A stretch of 54,220 nucleotides of DNA. Origin: an uncultured Oscillospiraceae bacterium. Its GTDB lineage: Bacteria > Bacillota > Clostridia > Oscillospirales > Ruminococcaceae. Shown here in pieces: positions 41,531 to 50,581 of this stretch. The position numbers and the translations under genes are program-made. Location: contig CAJTTB010000019.1 of NCBI GenBank assembly GCA_910579175.1, forward strand, positions 1 to 54,220, written 5' to 3'. Position 1 is the first letter of the stretch; each line of letters begins with the position of its first letter. The notes beneath the pieces are model-generated. The model was given only the letters and a program-made list of their open reading frames with translations. It was not told the origin of the DNA and made no database searches.

Positions 41531-42775
41531 GTGAAAAAATTAAAATTAACCAAAGAAGAAGTGAGTTGGAGTTTATATGATGTGGCAAATTCCGCTTTTT
41601 CTATGATGTTGACTGCAATGATACCACCTTATGTGGCAACGATTGGACAAAGCTTGGGACGTTCTGCTGCGGATACCAGTTCTGAATGGGCATTTATCCA
41701 GTCTGGAGCAACCTTGGCAGTGGCATTGCTTTCTCCTATTTTAGGAGTTTTGGCAGATAGAAGGGGAAAAAAGAAAAAGTTTTTTGCCAGCTTTTTTGTT
41801 TTGGCGATTACCATGTTCTTTGCAATGGTTTTTATTGATAATTATTTTGTATTGTTGGCAGTGAACTTGTTGGCAGGGATTGGATATGCTGGAGCGAATA
41901 TTTTTTATGATGCGTTTTTAATTGATGTTACTGCCGATGAACGCATGGATTTTATTTCTTCTTTGGGTTATGCCGTTGGGTATATTGGGAGCTGTATTCC
42001 TTTTATAATCAGTATTTTGTTGTATATGTTTACGCCATTTGGATTGGATGTTATGAGTGCGGTAAAGGTGGGAATGTTTATCAATGCAGTTTGGTGGCTT
42101 GTATTTACCATTCCCATGATGAAACATGTAAAACAGCGCTATTATACAAAGGAGATACAAGGCAATGTGCTTTCAACAGCCTTTTGCAAATTGCGTGGAA
42201 CATTAAAACACATTGTGAAGGATAAACGAGTGGGCTTATTTTTACTGGCTTATTTTTTCTATATTGATGGAGTAGATACCATTATTAAGTTGTCTACTAG
42301 TTATGGGCAGTCTGTGGGATTGGATACCACTGCAATGATTGTTGCGCTTTTGGTGACACAATTGGTTGCATTTCCTGCCGTGTTATTATTTGCTAAAATT
42401 TCTAATCTTTTTTCTACCAAAAAGGTATTATTGGTTTCCGTTGCAACGTATGTTGGCATTTGCATATTTGGTTATTTTTTAGAACAGGAATGGCAGTTTT
42501 GGGTTTTGGCAATTGTTGTAGGATTAGTACAAGGAACGATTCAGGCGTTGTCTCGTTCTTATTTTGGCAAATTGATTCCAAAAGAAAATAACAATGAGTA
42601 TTTTGGATTTTACAATATATTTGGAAAATATGCAACCATTATTGGACCGATTTTGATGGGTGTTTTTACAAAGATCACTGGAGATTCACGTTATGGTGTT
42701 TTGAGTATTATATTGTTGTTTATCGCTGGGTTTGTGACATTGTTGTTTGTACCAGATATAGACAGTTCTAACTAA
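41531..42775 (+). CDS. MFS transporter, UMF1 family
   Basis: 414 residues from a GTG start with AGAAAGGAA about 8 nt upstream. About 12 hydrophobic segments span the protein. The opening WSLYDVANSAFSMMLTAMIPPYV matches the W-x-L-Y-D-x-A-N-S-x-F signature of the UMF1 (Atg22-like) family. The loop GVLADRRGKKKKFFASFFV (about 78-96) is the MFS loop 2-3 motif, and ALSRSYFGKLIPKENNNEYFGFYNIFGKYATIIGP near 335-369 is also characteristic. In yeast Atg22 exports amino acids from the vacuole; the bacterial substrate is unknown. Transcribed alone, followed by a terminator. Confidence 0.9.
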   Translation: MKKLKLTKEEVSWSLYDVANSAFSMMLTAMIPPYVATIGQSLGRSAADTSSEWAFIQSGATLAVALLSPILGVLADRRGKKKKFFASFFVLAITMFFAMVFIDNYFVLLAVNLLAGIGYAGANIFYDAFLIDVTADERMDFISSLGYAVGYIGSCIPFIISILLYMFTPFGLDVMSAVKVGMFINAVWWLVFTIPMMKHVKQRYYTKEIQGNVLSTAFCKLRGTLKHIVKDKRVGLFLLAYFFYIDGVDTIIKLSTSYGQSVGLDTTAMIVALLVTQLVAFPAVLLFAKISNLFSTKKVLLVSVATYVGICIFGYFLEQEWQFWVLAIVVGLVQGTIQALSRSYFGKLIPKENNNEYFGFYNIFGKYATIIGPILMGVFTKITGDSRYGVLSIILLFIAGFVTLLFVPDIDSSN

Positions 42776-42812
42776 AATCACAATGAAATTGCATTGGTTT
42801 TCATTTTCAAAG

Positions 42813-42842
42813 AACATATCATCTTAGGATGATATGTTTTTT
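42813..42842 (+). terminator. Intrinsic terminator of the MFS transporter gene
   Basis: AACATATCATC (42813-42823) pairs with GATGATATGTT (42828-42838) around TTAG, followed by TTTT. Confidence 0.85.
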
Positions 42843-42844
42843 CG

Positions 42845-42873
42845 TTGACTTTTAGAATGGGATACTATAGAAT
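42845..42873 (+). promoter_or_regulatory. Promoter of the transketolase operon
   Basis: TTGACT (42845-42850), 17-nt spacer, TAGAAT (42868-42873), starting just after the preceding terminator. Confidence 0.55.
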
Positions 42874-42932
42874 ATGGAGTGTAAAAGAAGTAAGATATGA
42901 TGATTTTTTAATATGAAAAGGGCGGTGCAAAG

Positions 42933-43766
42933 ATGGATGTAAAACAACTCCAAATAACAGCTTGTAAAATTCGTCAGGGAATTATTGAAGGTGTATACCG
43001 TGCAAAGGCAGGTCACCCAGGTGGTTCATTATCAGCAGCAGATATTTTGACATATCTGTATTTTGTAGAAATGAATTTGGATGCAAGTCATCCGCAGGAT
43101 AACAATCGAGATCGTTTTGTGTTAAGCAAAGGGCATGGAGCTCCTGCTCTGTATTCTGCATTGGCATACAAGGGATATTTTCCAGTAGAAGAATTAAAAA
43201 CACTTCGTCAAATTGGTTCACATTTACAAGGACATCCTGATATGAAACGGACTTTTGGTGTAGATATGTCTAGTGGATCTTTGGGACAAGGAGTATCCAC
43301 TGCATGTGGTATGGCAAAAGCGGCAAAGATGCAGGGTGCAGATTACCGCGTATATACTTTGCTGGGTGATGGAGAAATTCAAGAAGGACAAGTGTGGGAA
43401 GCTGCAATGTTTGCTGCGCACAATCAATTGGACAATATCGTATTTATCATAGATAACAATGATTTGCAGATTGATGGAAGTGTCAAACAGGTTATGTCCC
43501 CCTATCCAATTGATGAAAAATTTAAGGCTTTTGGTTTTGAAGTGATTTGTATTTCTGCACATGACTTTTCCCAAATGGAAGCAGCATTTGAGAAAGCACG
43601 ACAAACCAAAGGAAAGCCCACAGCAATTATCGCCAGCAGCATCAAAGGAAAAGATGTTTCCTTTATGGAAAACAATGTGTCTTGGCATGGTGTAGCGCCA
43701 AATCAAGAACAATATGAGATGGCAATGGCGGATTTAAACAAGTTGTTAGCAGAGTTGGAGGGTTAG
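42933..43766 (+). CDS. Transketolase, N-terminal subunit
   Basis: 277 residues covering the thiamine-diphosphate-binding half. Motifs: AKAGHPGGSLSAADILTYLYF (about 24-44), SKGHGAPALYSALA (about 69-82), LGQGVSTACGMAKAAK, and the ThDP/Mg motif GDGEIQEGQVWEAAMFAAHNQLDNIVFIIDNN (about 144-175). With the next gene it forms a heterodimeric transketolase of the split type common in Clostridia and Archaea, moving two-carbon units in the non-oxidative pentose phosphate pathway. GGGCGGTG lies near the start. The stop is one base before the second subunit's start. Confidence 0.95.
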   Translation: MDVKQLQITACKIRQGIIEGVYRAKAGHPGGSLSAADILTYLYFVEMNLDASHPQDNNRDRFVLSKGHGAPALYSALAYKGYFPVEELKTLRQIGSHLQGHPDMKRTFGVDMSSGSLGQGVSTACGMAKAAKMQGADYRVYTLLGDGEIQEGQVWEAAMFAAHNQLDNIVFIIDNNDLQIDGSVKQVMSPYPIDEKFKAFGFEVICISAHDFSQMEAAFEKARQTKGKPTAIIASSIKGKDVSFMENNVSWHGVAPNQEQYEMAMADLNKLLAELEG

Positions 43767-43767
43767 A

Positions 43768-44706
43768 ATGATGGCAGAAAAAATTGCTACCAGAGATAGC
43801 TATGGAAATGCGTTAGTAGAATATTTTGATGAGTTTCCAAATTTAGTAGTATTGGATGCGGATCTTGCAGCGGCTACAAAAACCAGTATTTTTCAGAAAG
43901 CACATCCAGATAGACATATTAATTGTGGCATTGCAGAATGTAACATGATGGGAATCGCAGCAGGTATGGCAGCAGCAGGTATGATACCATTTGCCAGTTC
44001 TTTTGCGATGTTTGCCGCAGGTCGAGCTTATGAACAGATACGCAATTCAATTGGATATCCGCACCTAAATGTAAAAATTGGAGCCTCTCATGCGGGGATT
44101 TCTGTGGGTGAAGATGGCGCTACACACCAGTGTAATGAAGATATTGCCCTAATGCGCACCATTCCTGGAATGGTTGTTTTAAACCCAGCCGATGATATCG
44201 AGACAAAAGCAGCGGTTTATGCGGCATTAAAATATGATGGACCAGTTTATTTGCGTTTGGGACGTTTGGCGGTGCCAACAGTAAATTGTGCAGACAATTA
44301 TCATTTTGAGCTGGGAAAGGGAATCACTTTAAAAGAGGGTAAAGATATTACCATCGTGGCGACTGGTTTAACAGTTAGTGAAAGTTTGATGGCAGCCAAG
44401 CAGTTGGAATCAGAGGGAATTCAAGCAAAAGTCATCAATATTCATACCATCAAACCAATTGATAAAGAATTATTACAGAAGGTAGCGGCTGAAACAGGAA
44501 AAATTTTAACAGTAGAAGAACATTCCATCATTGGGGGATTGGGCGATGCCGTATTGGAAGCGCTTCGAGAAAATCCAGTACCAGTCTATAAAATAGGGAT
44601 TGAAGATGTATTTGGTTATTCTGGACCTGCTTTAAAATTATTAGAGGAATTTGGTTTGACTGCTCCAAGTATTGTAAAAAAAGTAAAATCTATTTTGGGT
44701 CGATAA
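43768..44706 (+). CDS. Transketolase, C-terminal subunit
   Basis: 312 residues with the pyrimidine-binding and C-terminal transketolase domains. Motifs: DRHINCGIAECNMMGIAAGMAAAGMIPFASSFAMF (about 49-83; the glutamate in GIAE activates ThDP), GASHAGISVGEDGATHQCNEDIALMRTIPGM (about 108-138), and the C-terminal VEEHSIIGGLGDAV. GGAGGG lies 6-11 nt upstream inside the end of the first subunit gene; two adjacent ATGs (43768 and 43771) could serve as start. It is encoded directly after the N-terminal subunit and closed by a terminator. Confidence 0.95.
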   Translation: MMAEKIATRDSYGNALVEYFDEFPNLVVLDADLAAATKTSIFQKAHPDRHINCGIAECNMMGIAAGMAAAGMIPFASSFAMFAAGRAYEQIRNSIGYPHLNVKIGASHAGISVGEDGATHQCNEDIALMRTIPGMVVLNPADDIETKAAVYAALKYDGPVYLRLGRLAVPTVNCADNYHFELGKGITLKEGKDITIVATGLTVSESLMAAKQLESEGIQAKVINIHTIKPIDKELLQKVAAETGKILTVEEHSIIGGLGDAVLEALRENPVPVYKIGIEDVFGYSGPALKLLEEFGLTAPSIVKKVKSILGR

Positions 44707-44713
44707 AATAAAT

Positions 44714-44756
44714 AAAAACAGGCTATTTAGCTTCTTGCTGATAGCCTGTTTTTTGT
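44714..44756 (+). terminator. Intrinsic terminator of the transketolase operon
   Basis: AAAAACAGGCTAT (44714-44726) pairs with ATAGCCTGTTTTT (44741-44753) and continues into a T-run. Confidence 0.85.
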
Positions 44757-44811
44757 CATAGAAATCATTGCTTTGATGGGGAATATCATCTAGCTCCATC
44801 AAGTGGTTTTT

Positions 44812-44912
44812 GATTATGTAGTAGCCTATTTGGTTGGCGGTTTATAAAATAATAAAAGGTATTCTTTGTTTGTGGTACCCATAGGCACATGTTAAAGGAA
44901 TACGATTTTTTT
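44812..44912. repeat. Modular palindromic repeat element, copy B (inverted relative to A)
   Basis: On the reverse strand it reproduces copy A: ACATGTGCCTATGGGTACC (44892-44874) and, about 50 nt on, AACCGCCAACCAA (44842-44830), at the same spacing as in copy A. The flanking GTATTC/GAATAC dyad is extra. It lies between convergent genes. A separate TTGATGG/CCATCAA hairpin (44773-44802) precedes it. Confidence 0.65.
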
Positions 44913-45840
44913 ATGTTTTATTGAGAATATCCCGTTCAAATTTTTCGAGTTTTTCCTTGGTTAAAGTGATTTCAATCTTATTCAAATCGATGTTATCTTC
45001 TTGAATGATTTGTTCCACTAAGCGCTCTGCATTGGTTTTTTGACTGGTATTGGAATATTTTTGAATCTCTTCTAGATTGGGGTGACGTTGTGTAATAATT
45101 TGTTGTGCCAATTCTTCTGCGGAAAGCTCAACATCAGGAGACTTTTTATCAAATGTAATTTTAGGCAAAGATGTTGTCTCCGGCGGAGTTTCTGAAGATT
45201 CTTCGCAATCTTCGTCTGAGTCGGAATTGAGAAAGATTTGTTGTATCTGATATAGGGTGCTGGTTTCATCAATTTCTTCTGATTCCTGTTTGCGTTTGTT
45301 TGAGCGAATTGCAACAAGTCCAATGAAAACTGCACAGAGGGAAAATCCAACACATAAAATAGCAATGACAATCGTTCTATTTTCAGGAGCCGAGATAAAT
45401 CCAACGATTTGCCCTAAAAAGGAGTTGGAAAACAATACCTTTCCCACAATGTTTTCCTTTGGAACAATCATATTTTGTTGATCGTCTGAACCCAGAACCA
45501 CAACGCTTCCCTCTTGTAATTGTGTGATGGTAGAATAAAAGTAAGAAGGGATATTTGCTTGATTGAGATTTAGTAAAATGGTATCCCCTATAGCAAGTGT
45601 TGTTTTATCGTCAGAGGTAATTAGCAAAGTAGATTGTTTATGTTGTGCGTCTATTGTTTTTTGAATGAAATAGATTTGATAACCAGCAAATTCAAATTTA
45701 TCATTGTTTTGCTTTGGTACTATGAGCAATACTGCACTGGCTGCCAACAGTAAAAAAATGACAATGCAATTGATGATGGTAAATAAAATAGATACAAATT
45801 TTCTTTTTTGGAAGGTACCCAATCTTGTCACCGCTTTCAA
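44911..45840 (-). CDS. Membrane protein resembling a SipW-type signal peptidase but without the catalytic serine motif
   Basis: 309 residues from TTG at 45840 (TTG at 45822 with GGTG upstream is an alternative start). Two hydrophobic helices (about 18-42 and 155-177) flank an extracytoplasmic segment whose ending, DDQQNMIVPKENIVGKVLF...LGQIVGFI (about 120-150), closely matches the end of archaeal/SipW-type (S26B) signal peptidases. GDTILLNL near 85 is also reminiscent. The S-G-S-M-x-P catalytic block expected after the first helix is absent. The cytoplasmic tail (180-309) is acidic, Ser/Glu-rich, with two repeated 'AE-LA/LV-x-QII' segments (AEELAQQIITQRHPNLEEI and AERLVEQIIQEDNIDLNKI). It is probably a non-enzymatic relative; function unknown. 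Confidence 0.65.
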   Translation of the reverse strand: MKAVTRLGTFQKRKFVSILFTIINCIVIFLLLAASAVLLIVPKQNNDKFEFAGYQIYFIQKTIDAQHKQSTLLITSDDKTTLAIGDTILLNLNQANIPSYFYSTITQLQEGSVVVLGSDDQQNMIVPKENIVGKVLFSNSFLGQIVGFISAPENRTIVIAILCVGFSLCAVFIGLVAIRSNKRKQESEEIDETSTLYQIQQIFLNSDSDEDCEESSETPPETTSLPKITFDKKSPDVELSAEELAQQIITQRHPNLEEIQKYSNTSQKTNAERLVEQIIQEDNIDLNKIEITLTKEKLEKFERDILNKT

Positions 45841-46224
45841 TTATAAATTTTTCTTGATAGTATTATAGCTTATTTTTAGAAAACTTACAATCGAAATTGC
45901 TAAATTTTGGATATAAAAGTGTTCTATGTTTGATAAATTTAAAAAATGATAGTTTGAAGATACTTGTAAAATAGTAGAAAATAAAGTCAACCACTTGCAG
46001 ATATGAATCGGAAAATGGTATAATATAAAAGCAAAAAATAAGATGAGTCATTTTTAATCGAAATAAATTAGAAATCGTCCATTGTAATCTGTAATCAGAT
46101 AAATAGCATATCATTTGAAAAAGAGATATAGATGAAAACGGAAAATAGTAAAGATAATCCAATGATTATCAATTGATTCAATAAACAAAGAATATAGTAA
46201 AAAGGGTAAACGAGGAATGGATAA
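45841..46224. other. 384-nt divergent gap with promoter for the activase operon
   Basis: AT-rich, no ORF with a ribosome binding site. Contains the promoter at 45995-46024, a small hairpin GATAATC-CAAT-GATTATC (about 46153-46170) in the activase leader, and nothing else that I recognise. Confidence 0.45.
45995..46024 (+). promoter_or_regulatory. Promoter of the acyl-CoA dehydratase activase operon
   Basis: TTGCAG (45995-46000), 18-nt spacer ending in TGG (extended -10), TATAAT (46019-46024); leader of about 195 nt. Confidence 0.6.
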
Positions 46225-49164
46225 ATGAGCATTTCAATTGGTGTTGATATTGGTTCTACAACAGCAAAAGTAGTTGTAATGGACCAAGAAACCATTTTAT
46301 TTCAGTGTTATGAAAGACATTTTTCTCAAGTTCGACAAAAAACACTTGAGATTATTAAAAGAGCGAAAAAAGAGATAGGGACACAACCTTTTACCATTGC
46401 AATTTCAGGTTCTGCAGGATTGGGTGTAGCCAAAATAGCAGATCTTCCATTTGTACAAGAAGTATTTGCAACTGGAGAATTGGTTCGCAAAATGGCGCCA
46501 GATACCGATGCAGTCATTGAGCTTGGTGGAGAGGACGCAAAAATTTTATTTTTTGATAAAAATGGGGCATTTGAAGAGAGAATGAATGGTTCTTGTGCAG
46601 GTGGAACGGGAGCCTTTATTGATCAGATGGCAACTTTATTGGCAGTGGACACAGGTGAGTTGGATAAATTGTCACTAGATCATCAATTTATTTATACAAT
46701 CGCTTCACGCTGTGGTGTATTTGCAAAAACTGATATCCAACCATTGCTCAATCAGGGTGCCAGCAAGACAGATATTGCTGCGAGTATCTTTCAAGCGGTG
46801 GTAGACCAGACGATTACCGGATTGGCACAGGGCAGAAAAATCCAGGGAAAGATATTGTTTTTGGGAGGTCCACTACATTTTTTTAAGGGCTTACAACAGC
46901 GCTTTGTAGAAACTTTAAAATTGACTTCTGAGCAAGCGGTATTTCCAGAGTATGGGTTGTATGCAGTGAGTATGGGAGCTGCGATTTATGCACAAGAGGA
47001 AGGAAAGACGCTGGATTATCAACAATTGATAAAGCGTTTGGAGGAAGCAAAGGATGAGTCTATTACAACTTTGCGCCTAGAGCCCTTGTTTGAGCAACAG
47101 CAGGATTATGAGGCGTTTTGTGAGCGTCATACAAAGGCAACCACACAAATGGTGCCAATAGAAAGCTATACAGGGAAAGCGTTTTTGGGAATTGACTGTG
47201 GCAGTACCACAACAAAACTCTGTCTGGTGGATGACCATTTGAATATTTTATACCACTATTACAATTCCAATCAGGGAAATCCTGTTAAGGTGGTCCATCA
47301 GGAATTGATAAAAATTTATCAAATGTGTAAAGACCGCATTCAAATTTGCGGAAGCGCTGTGACAGGCTATGGTGAAGATTTGATTAAAAATGCGTTTTCT
47401 GTTGATATGGGTCTTGTAGAAACCATGGCACACTTAAAAGCAGCTAGCCATTTTAATCCAAATGTAGATTTTGTATTGGATATTGGCGGACAGGATATCA
47501 AGTGTTTTAAGATTCGCAATGGTGTGATTGATAATATTGTGTTAAATGAAGCCTGTTCTTCTGGTTGTGGTTCTTTTATTGAGACCTTTGCCAAATCAAT
47601 GGGTTATGATGCTGCGAGCTTTGCCAAGTTGGGATTGTTTGCCAAACACCCTGTGGATTTGGGCTCTCGCTGTACCGTGTTTATGAATTCTTCTGTGAAA
47701 CAGGCGCAGAAGGAAGGCGCAACGATTGAGGATATTTCTGCTGGTCTTTCTATCAGCGTGACCAAAAATGCCATTTATAAGGTGATTCGCGCTGTTTCCA
47801 AAGATGATTTGGGGAACAACATTGTTGTGCAGGGTGGAACCTTTTTAAATGATGCGATTTTAAGGAGCTTTGAACAGGAAATTGAGCGCGATGTCATTCG
47901 TCCATCGATTTCTGGTTTGATGGGTGCTTATGGAGCGGCACTATATGCAAAAGAACTCCATTTGGAACGCTCTTCTTTAAAGAATTTAGAACAGCTCAAG
48001 ACATTTGAACACACCTCTAAAACGGTGAGTTGTGGTCTTTGTAACAACCACTGTAATTTAACCGTCAATACATTTGACAGTAACCATAAGTATATTTCTG
48101 GAAATCGCTGTGAAAAACCATTGGGAATCAAGGAAAATCAAGCCATTCCCAATATGTTTGCCTATAAATTGGACAAGATAAAGAGTTTAAAGGGAGTAGA
48201 TGGAGGACTTGGAAAGATAGGAATTCCATTGGGGTTGAATATGTTTGAGAACATTCCATTTTGGTATGCTTTTTTAACTCGACTGGGATTTGAAGTAGTT
48301 CTTTCTGATATCTCTTCTCGTGCACTGTATCGAAGTGGGCAAGATACCATACCTTCTGATACTGTATGTTATCCAGCAAAGCTCATGCATGGACATATTA
48401 AAAATCTAGTTGACAGGGGAATCAAGCGAGTTTTTTATCCCTGTATGCCATATAATTTTGATGAACAAGAAGGGGATAACCACTATAATTGTCCTGTGGT
48501 TGCCTATTATCCCGAATTGTTGGAAGCGAATATGGATGATTTAAAGCAGGTTCGCTTTTATAATGGTTATTTTGGTGTTCATCGCCCCAAAGATTTCGAT
48601 AAAAAGGCTTATGAATATTTTAAAGATGAATTTCATTTTCCACTAAAATTGGTCAAACAAGCGGCAAAGGAAGCATATGCGGTCTATTACAGTTGGAGAG
48701 AGGACATCAAAAATGAAGGAAAACGAGCAATTGCATATGCTAGAGAACATCATAAGCGCATTGTAGTATTGGCAGGTCGTCCTTATCACATCGACCCAGA
48801 GATCAATCATGGGTTGGACAAAATGCTTTCTTCCTTTGATTTGGTGGTAGTAACAGAAGATGCAGTGGCACATTTGGGACATGTGGGAAAGGTTCGTGTA
48901 CTAAACCAATGGACTTATCATTCCCGTTTATATAATGCGGCAAAATATATCACGACGCAGCCAGATATGGAATTGATACAAATTGTTTCATTTGGTTGTG
49001 GAATCGACGCGATTACAACCGATGAAGTGCGCGCAATTTTAGAAGAAGGCGGCAAATTATATACACAGTTGAAAATTGATGAAATCAACAATTTGAGTGC
49101 AATACGAATTCGTATTAGAAGTCTATTGGCAGCAATTAGAGCAAAAGCAGCACAGAAAAGATAG
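46225..49164 (+). CDS. Acyl-CoA dehydratase activase-related protein (two ASKHA domains + DUF2229)
   Basis: 979 residues. Two BadF/HgdC-type ATPase domains lie in tandem. The first (about 1-260) has GVDIGSTTAKVVV, SCAGGTGAFIDQMA and SRCGVFAKTD. The second (about 315-580) has GIDCGSTTTKLCLV, CSSGCGSFIETFA and SRCTVFMNSS. The CGG/CSSGCG cysteines would hold the subunit-bridging 4Fe-4S cluster as in HgdC. A cysteine cluster (CGLCNNHC, about 601-608) leads into DUF2229 (about 645-960). In most Clostridia this protein continues into a HgdB-like domain to about 1400 residues; here that part is a separate gene 57 nt downstream. Family members use ATP to drive electron transfer to 2-hydroxyacyl-CoA dehydratase-like partners; the substrate of this fused type is not established. 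Confidence 0.88.
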   Translation: MSISIGVDIGSTTAKVVVMDQETILFQCYERHFSQVRQKTLEIIKRAKKEIGTQPFTIAISGSAGLGVAKIADLPFVQEVFATGELVRKMAPDTDAVIELGGEDAKILFFDKNGAFEERMNGSCAGGTGAFIDQMATLLAVDTGELDKLSLDHQFIYTIASRCGVFAKTDIQPLLNQGASKTDIAASIFQAVVDQTITGLAQGRKIQGKILFLGGPLHFFKGLQQRFVETLKLTSEQAVFPEYGLYAVSMGAAIYAQEEGKTLDYQQLIKRLEEAKDESITTLRLEPLFEQQQDYEAFCERHTKATTQMVPIESYTGKAFLGIDCGSTTTKLCLVDDHLNILYHYYNSNQGNPVKVVHQELIKIYQMCKDRIQICGSAVTGYGEDLIKNAFSVDMGLVETMAHLKAASHFNPNVDFVLDIGGQDIKCFKIRNGVIDNIVLNEACSSGCGSFIETFAKSMGYDAASFAKLGLFAKHPVDLGSRCTVFMNSSVKQAQKEGATIEDISAGLSISVTKNAIYKVIRAVSKDDLGNNIVVQGGTFLNDAILRSFEQEIERDVIRPSISGLMGAYGAALYAKELHLERSSLKNLEQLKTFEHTSKTVSCGLCNNHCNLTVNTFDSNHKYISGNRCEKPLGIKENQAIPNMFAYKLDKIKSLKGVDGGLGKIGIPLGLNMFENIPFWYAFLTRLGFEVVLSDISSRALYRSGQDTIPSDTVCYPAKLMHGHIKNLVDRGIKRVFYPCMPYNFDEQEGDNHYNCPVVAYYPELLEANMDDLKQVRFYNGYFGVHRPKDFDKKAYEYFKDEFHFPLKLVKQAAKEAYAVYYSWREDIKNEGKRAIAYAREHHKRIVVLAGRPYHIDPEINHGLDKMLSSFDLVVVTEDAVAHLGHVGKVRVLNQWTYHSRLYNAAKYITTQPDMELIQIVSFGCGIDAITTDEVRAILEEGGKLYTQLKIDEINNLSAIRIRIRSLLAAIRAKAAQKR

Positions 49165-49221
49165 ATTTTATTTACTTTTCTCTAAAAAAGAGAACTGATA
49201 AAGAAAGGTTTGAGTGAAAAA

Positions 49222-50559
49222 ATGGCTGAGTTACAGTATGCTGAAGACGGCAGAATTTTATTTACAAAGGAAATGAAAAAAGAATATACTCTGTTGGCAC
49301 CCAATATGCTGCCTACTCATTTTAAATTGTTTGAAAAGGCTTTTGCATTGCACGGTTATCGAGTGGTTCCATTGGAGACAACCGGTAGGGAGATTGTCAA
49401 TGAAGGGTTAAAGAATGTACATAATGATACTTGTTATCCTGCATTGTTGGTGATTGGACAGCTCATTCATGCACTCAAGAGCGGAACGTATGACTTGGAT
49501 AAGACAGCTTTGATGATTACTCAAACAGGTGGAGGTTGTCGCGCTTCCAATTATATTCATTTGTTGCGAAAGGCACTTAAAAAGAGTGGGTTTGAAAAAA
49601 TACCTGTGGTATCGTTAAATCTGTCGGGTATGGAGAAAAATCCAGGTTTTTCCTTGACTTTTGGACTGATTAAAAAATTGGTGTACAGCATTATATATGG
49701 AGATTTGTTGATGTTGCTTGCCAATCAGGTAAGACCTTATGAATTGGCGCAAGGATCTGCAGACCGCATGGTGGATAAATGGATTTCAGAACTCAGTGTT
49801 GAGTATCGGCATGCAAAAAATGTCACCTATAAGCGGGTAAAAGAAAATATGAATCGCATATTGGCGGATTTTGCAGCGATTGCGGTGGCACGCACGGATA
49901 AAGTCAAAGTTGGAGTGGTGGGAGAAATCTATGTGAAATATGCTCCCCTTGGAAATAATGGATTAGAACAGTTTTTACAAAATGAAGGCGTTGAAGTGGT
50001 GGTGCCTGGATTGCTTGATTTTGTTATTTTTAAGGTGGACAATCGCATTGTCGACCCAGAACTATATGGGGGCGGAAAGCTAAAACACTTTGTTGCTGGA
50101 AAATTTGCAGATTATCTGATGAGTTGGCAGGATGATATGATTACAGCCATTCAGAAATATCCCCAATTTAGACCGCCACAACGCTTTTCAGAGACGAAAA
50201 AATTGGTTAAAAATTATGTCGGATATGGCAATAAGATGGGAGAAGGTTGGTTGTTGACTGGAGAGATGATAGAATTGATACATTCCAATGTCAATAACAT
50301 CGTCTGTACACAACCATTTGGCTGTTTACCCAATCATGTTGCTGGAAAAGGTATGATGCGAAAGATCAAAGAAAACAACCCAACGGCAAATATTGTTGCC
50401 ATTGATTACGATCCTGGCGCTACGGCAATCAATCAGGAAAATCGCATCAAACTGATGATAGCAAATGCCAAACGCATTCAAAAAATGCAGCATTATGAGC
50501 AGGTGATAGATTTTGGAAAGGCACAACCAGAATCGTCTGCTCAGGCAGCTGTAAAATAA
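49222..50559 (+). CDS. 2-hydroxyacyl-CoA dehydratase-like (HgdB-type) protein, split partner of the activase
   Basis: 445 residues from ATG 49222; TTG at 49210 is also in frame but too close to the AGAAAGG ribosome binding site. Family residues: HNDTCYPALLVIGQ near 72-85, TGGGCRASNYIHLLRKAL near 103-120, and QPFGCLPNHVAGKGM near 373-387. These supply cysteines for a 4Fe-4S cluster. It corresponds to the C-terminal third of the usual single-chain activase-related protein, so it probably forms a complex with the product of the gene upstream. No CoA-transferase or classical dehydratase subunits are nearby, so 2-hydroxyacid fermentation is not demonstrated here. Confidence 0.85.
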   Translation: MAELQYAEDGRILFTKEMKKEYTLLAPNMLPTHFKLFEKAFALHGYRVVPLETTGREIVNEGLKNVHNDTCYPALLVIGQLIHALKSGTYDLDKTALMITQTGGGCRASNYIHLLRKALKKSGFEKIPVVSLNLSGMEKNPGFSLTFGLIKKLVYSIIYGDLLMLLANQVRPYELAQGSADRMVDKWISELSVEYRHAKNVTYKRVKENMNRILADFAAIAVARTDKVKVGVVGEIYVKYAPLGNNGLEQFLQNEGVEVVVPGLLDFVIFKVDNRIVDPELYGGGKLKHFVAGKFADYLMSWQDDMITAIQKYPQFRPPQRFSETKKLVKNYVGYGNKMGEGWLLTGEMIELIHSNVNNIVCTQPFGCLPNHVAGKGMMRKIKENNPTANIVAIDYDPGATAINQENRIKLMIANAKRIQKMQHYEQVIDFGKAQPESSAQAAVK

Positions 50560-50581
50560 TAAAAGAGATGAGGTTAAAGCA

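Noticed and set aside
46225..50559. Frameshift (broken gene) explanation for the split activase
   Set aside because: Both reading frames are intact, a 45-57 nt gap with a ribosome binding site separates them, and the break falls exactly at a domain boundary.
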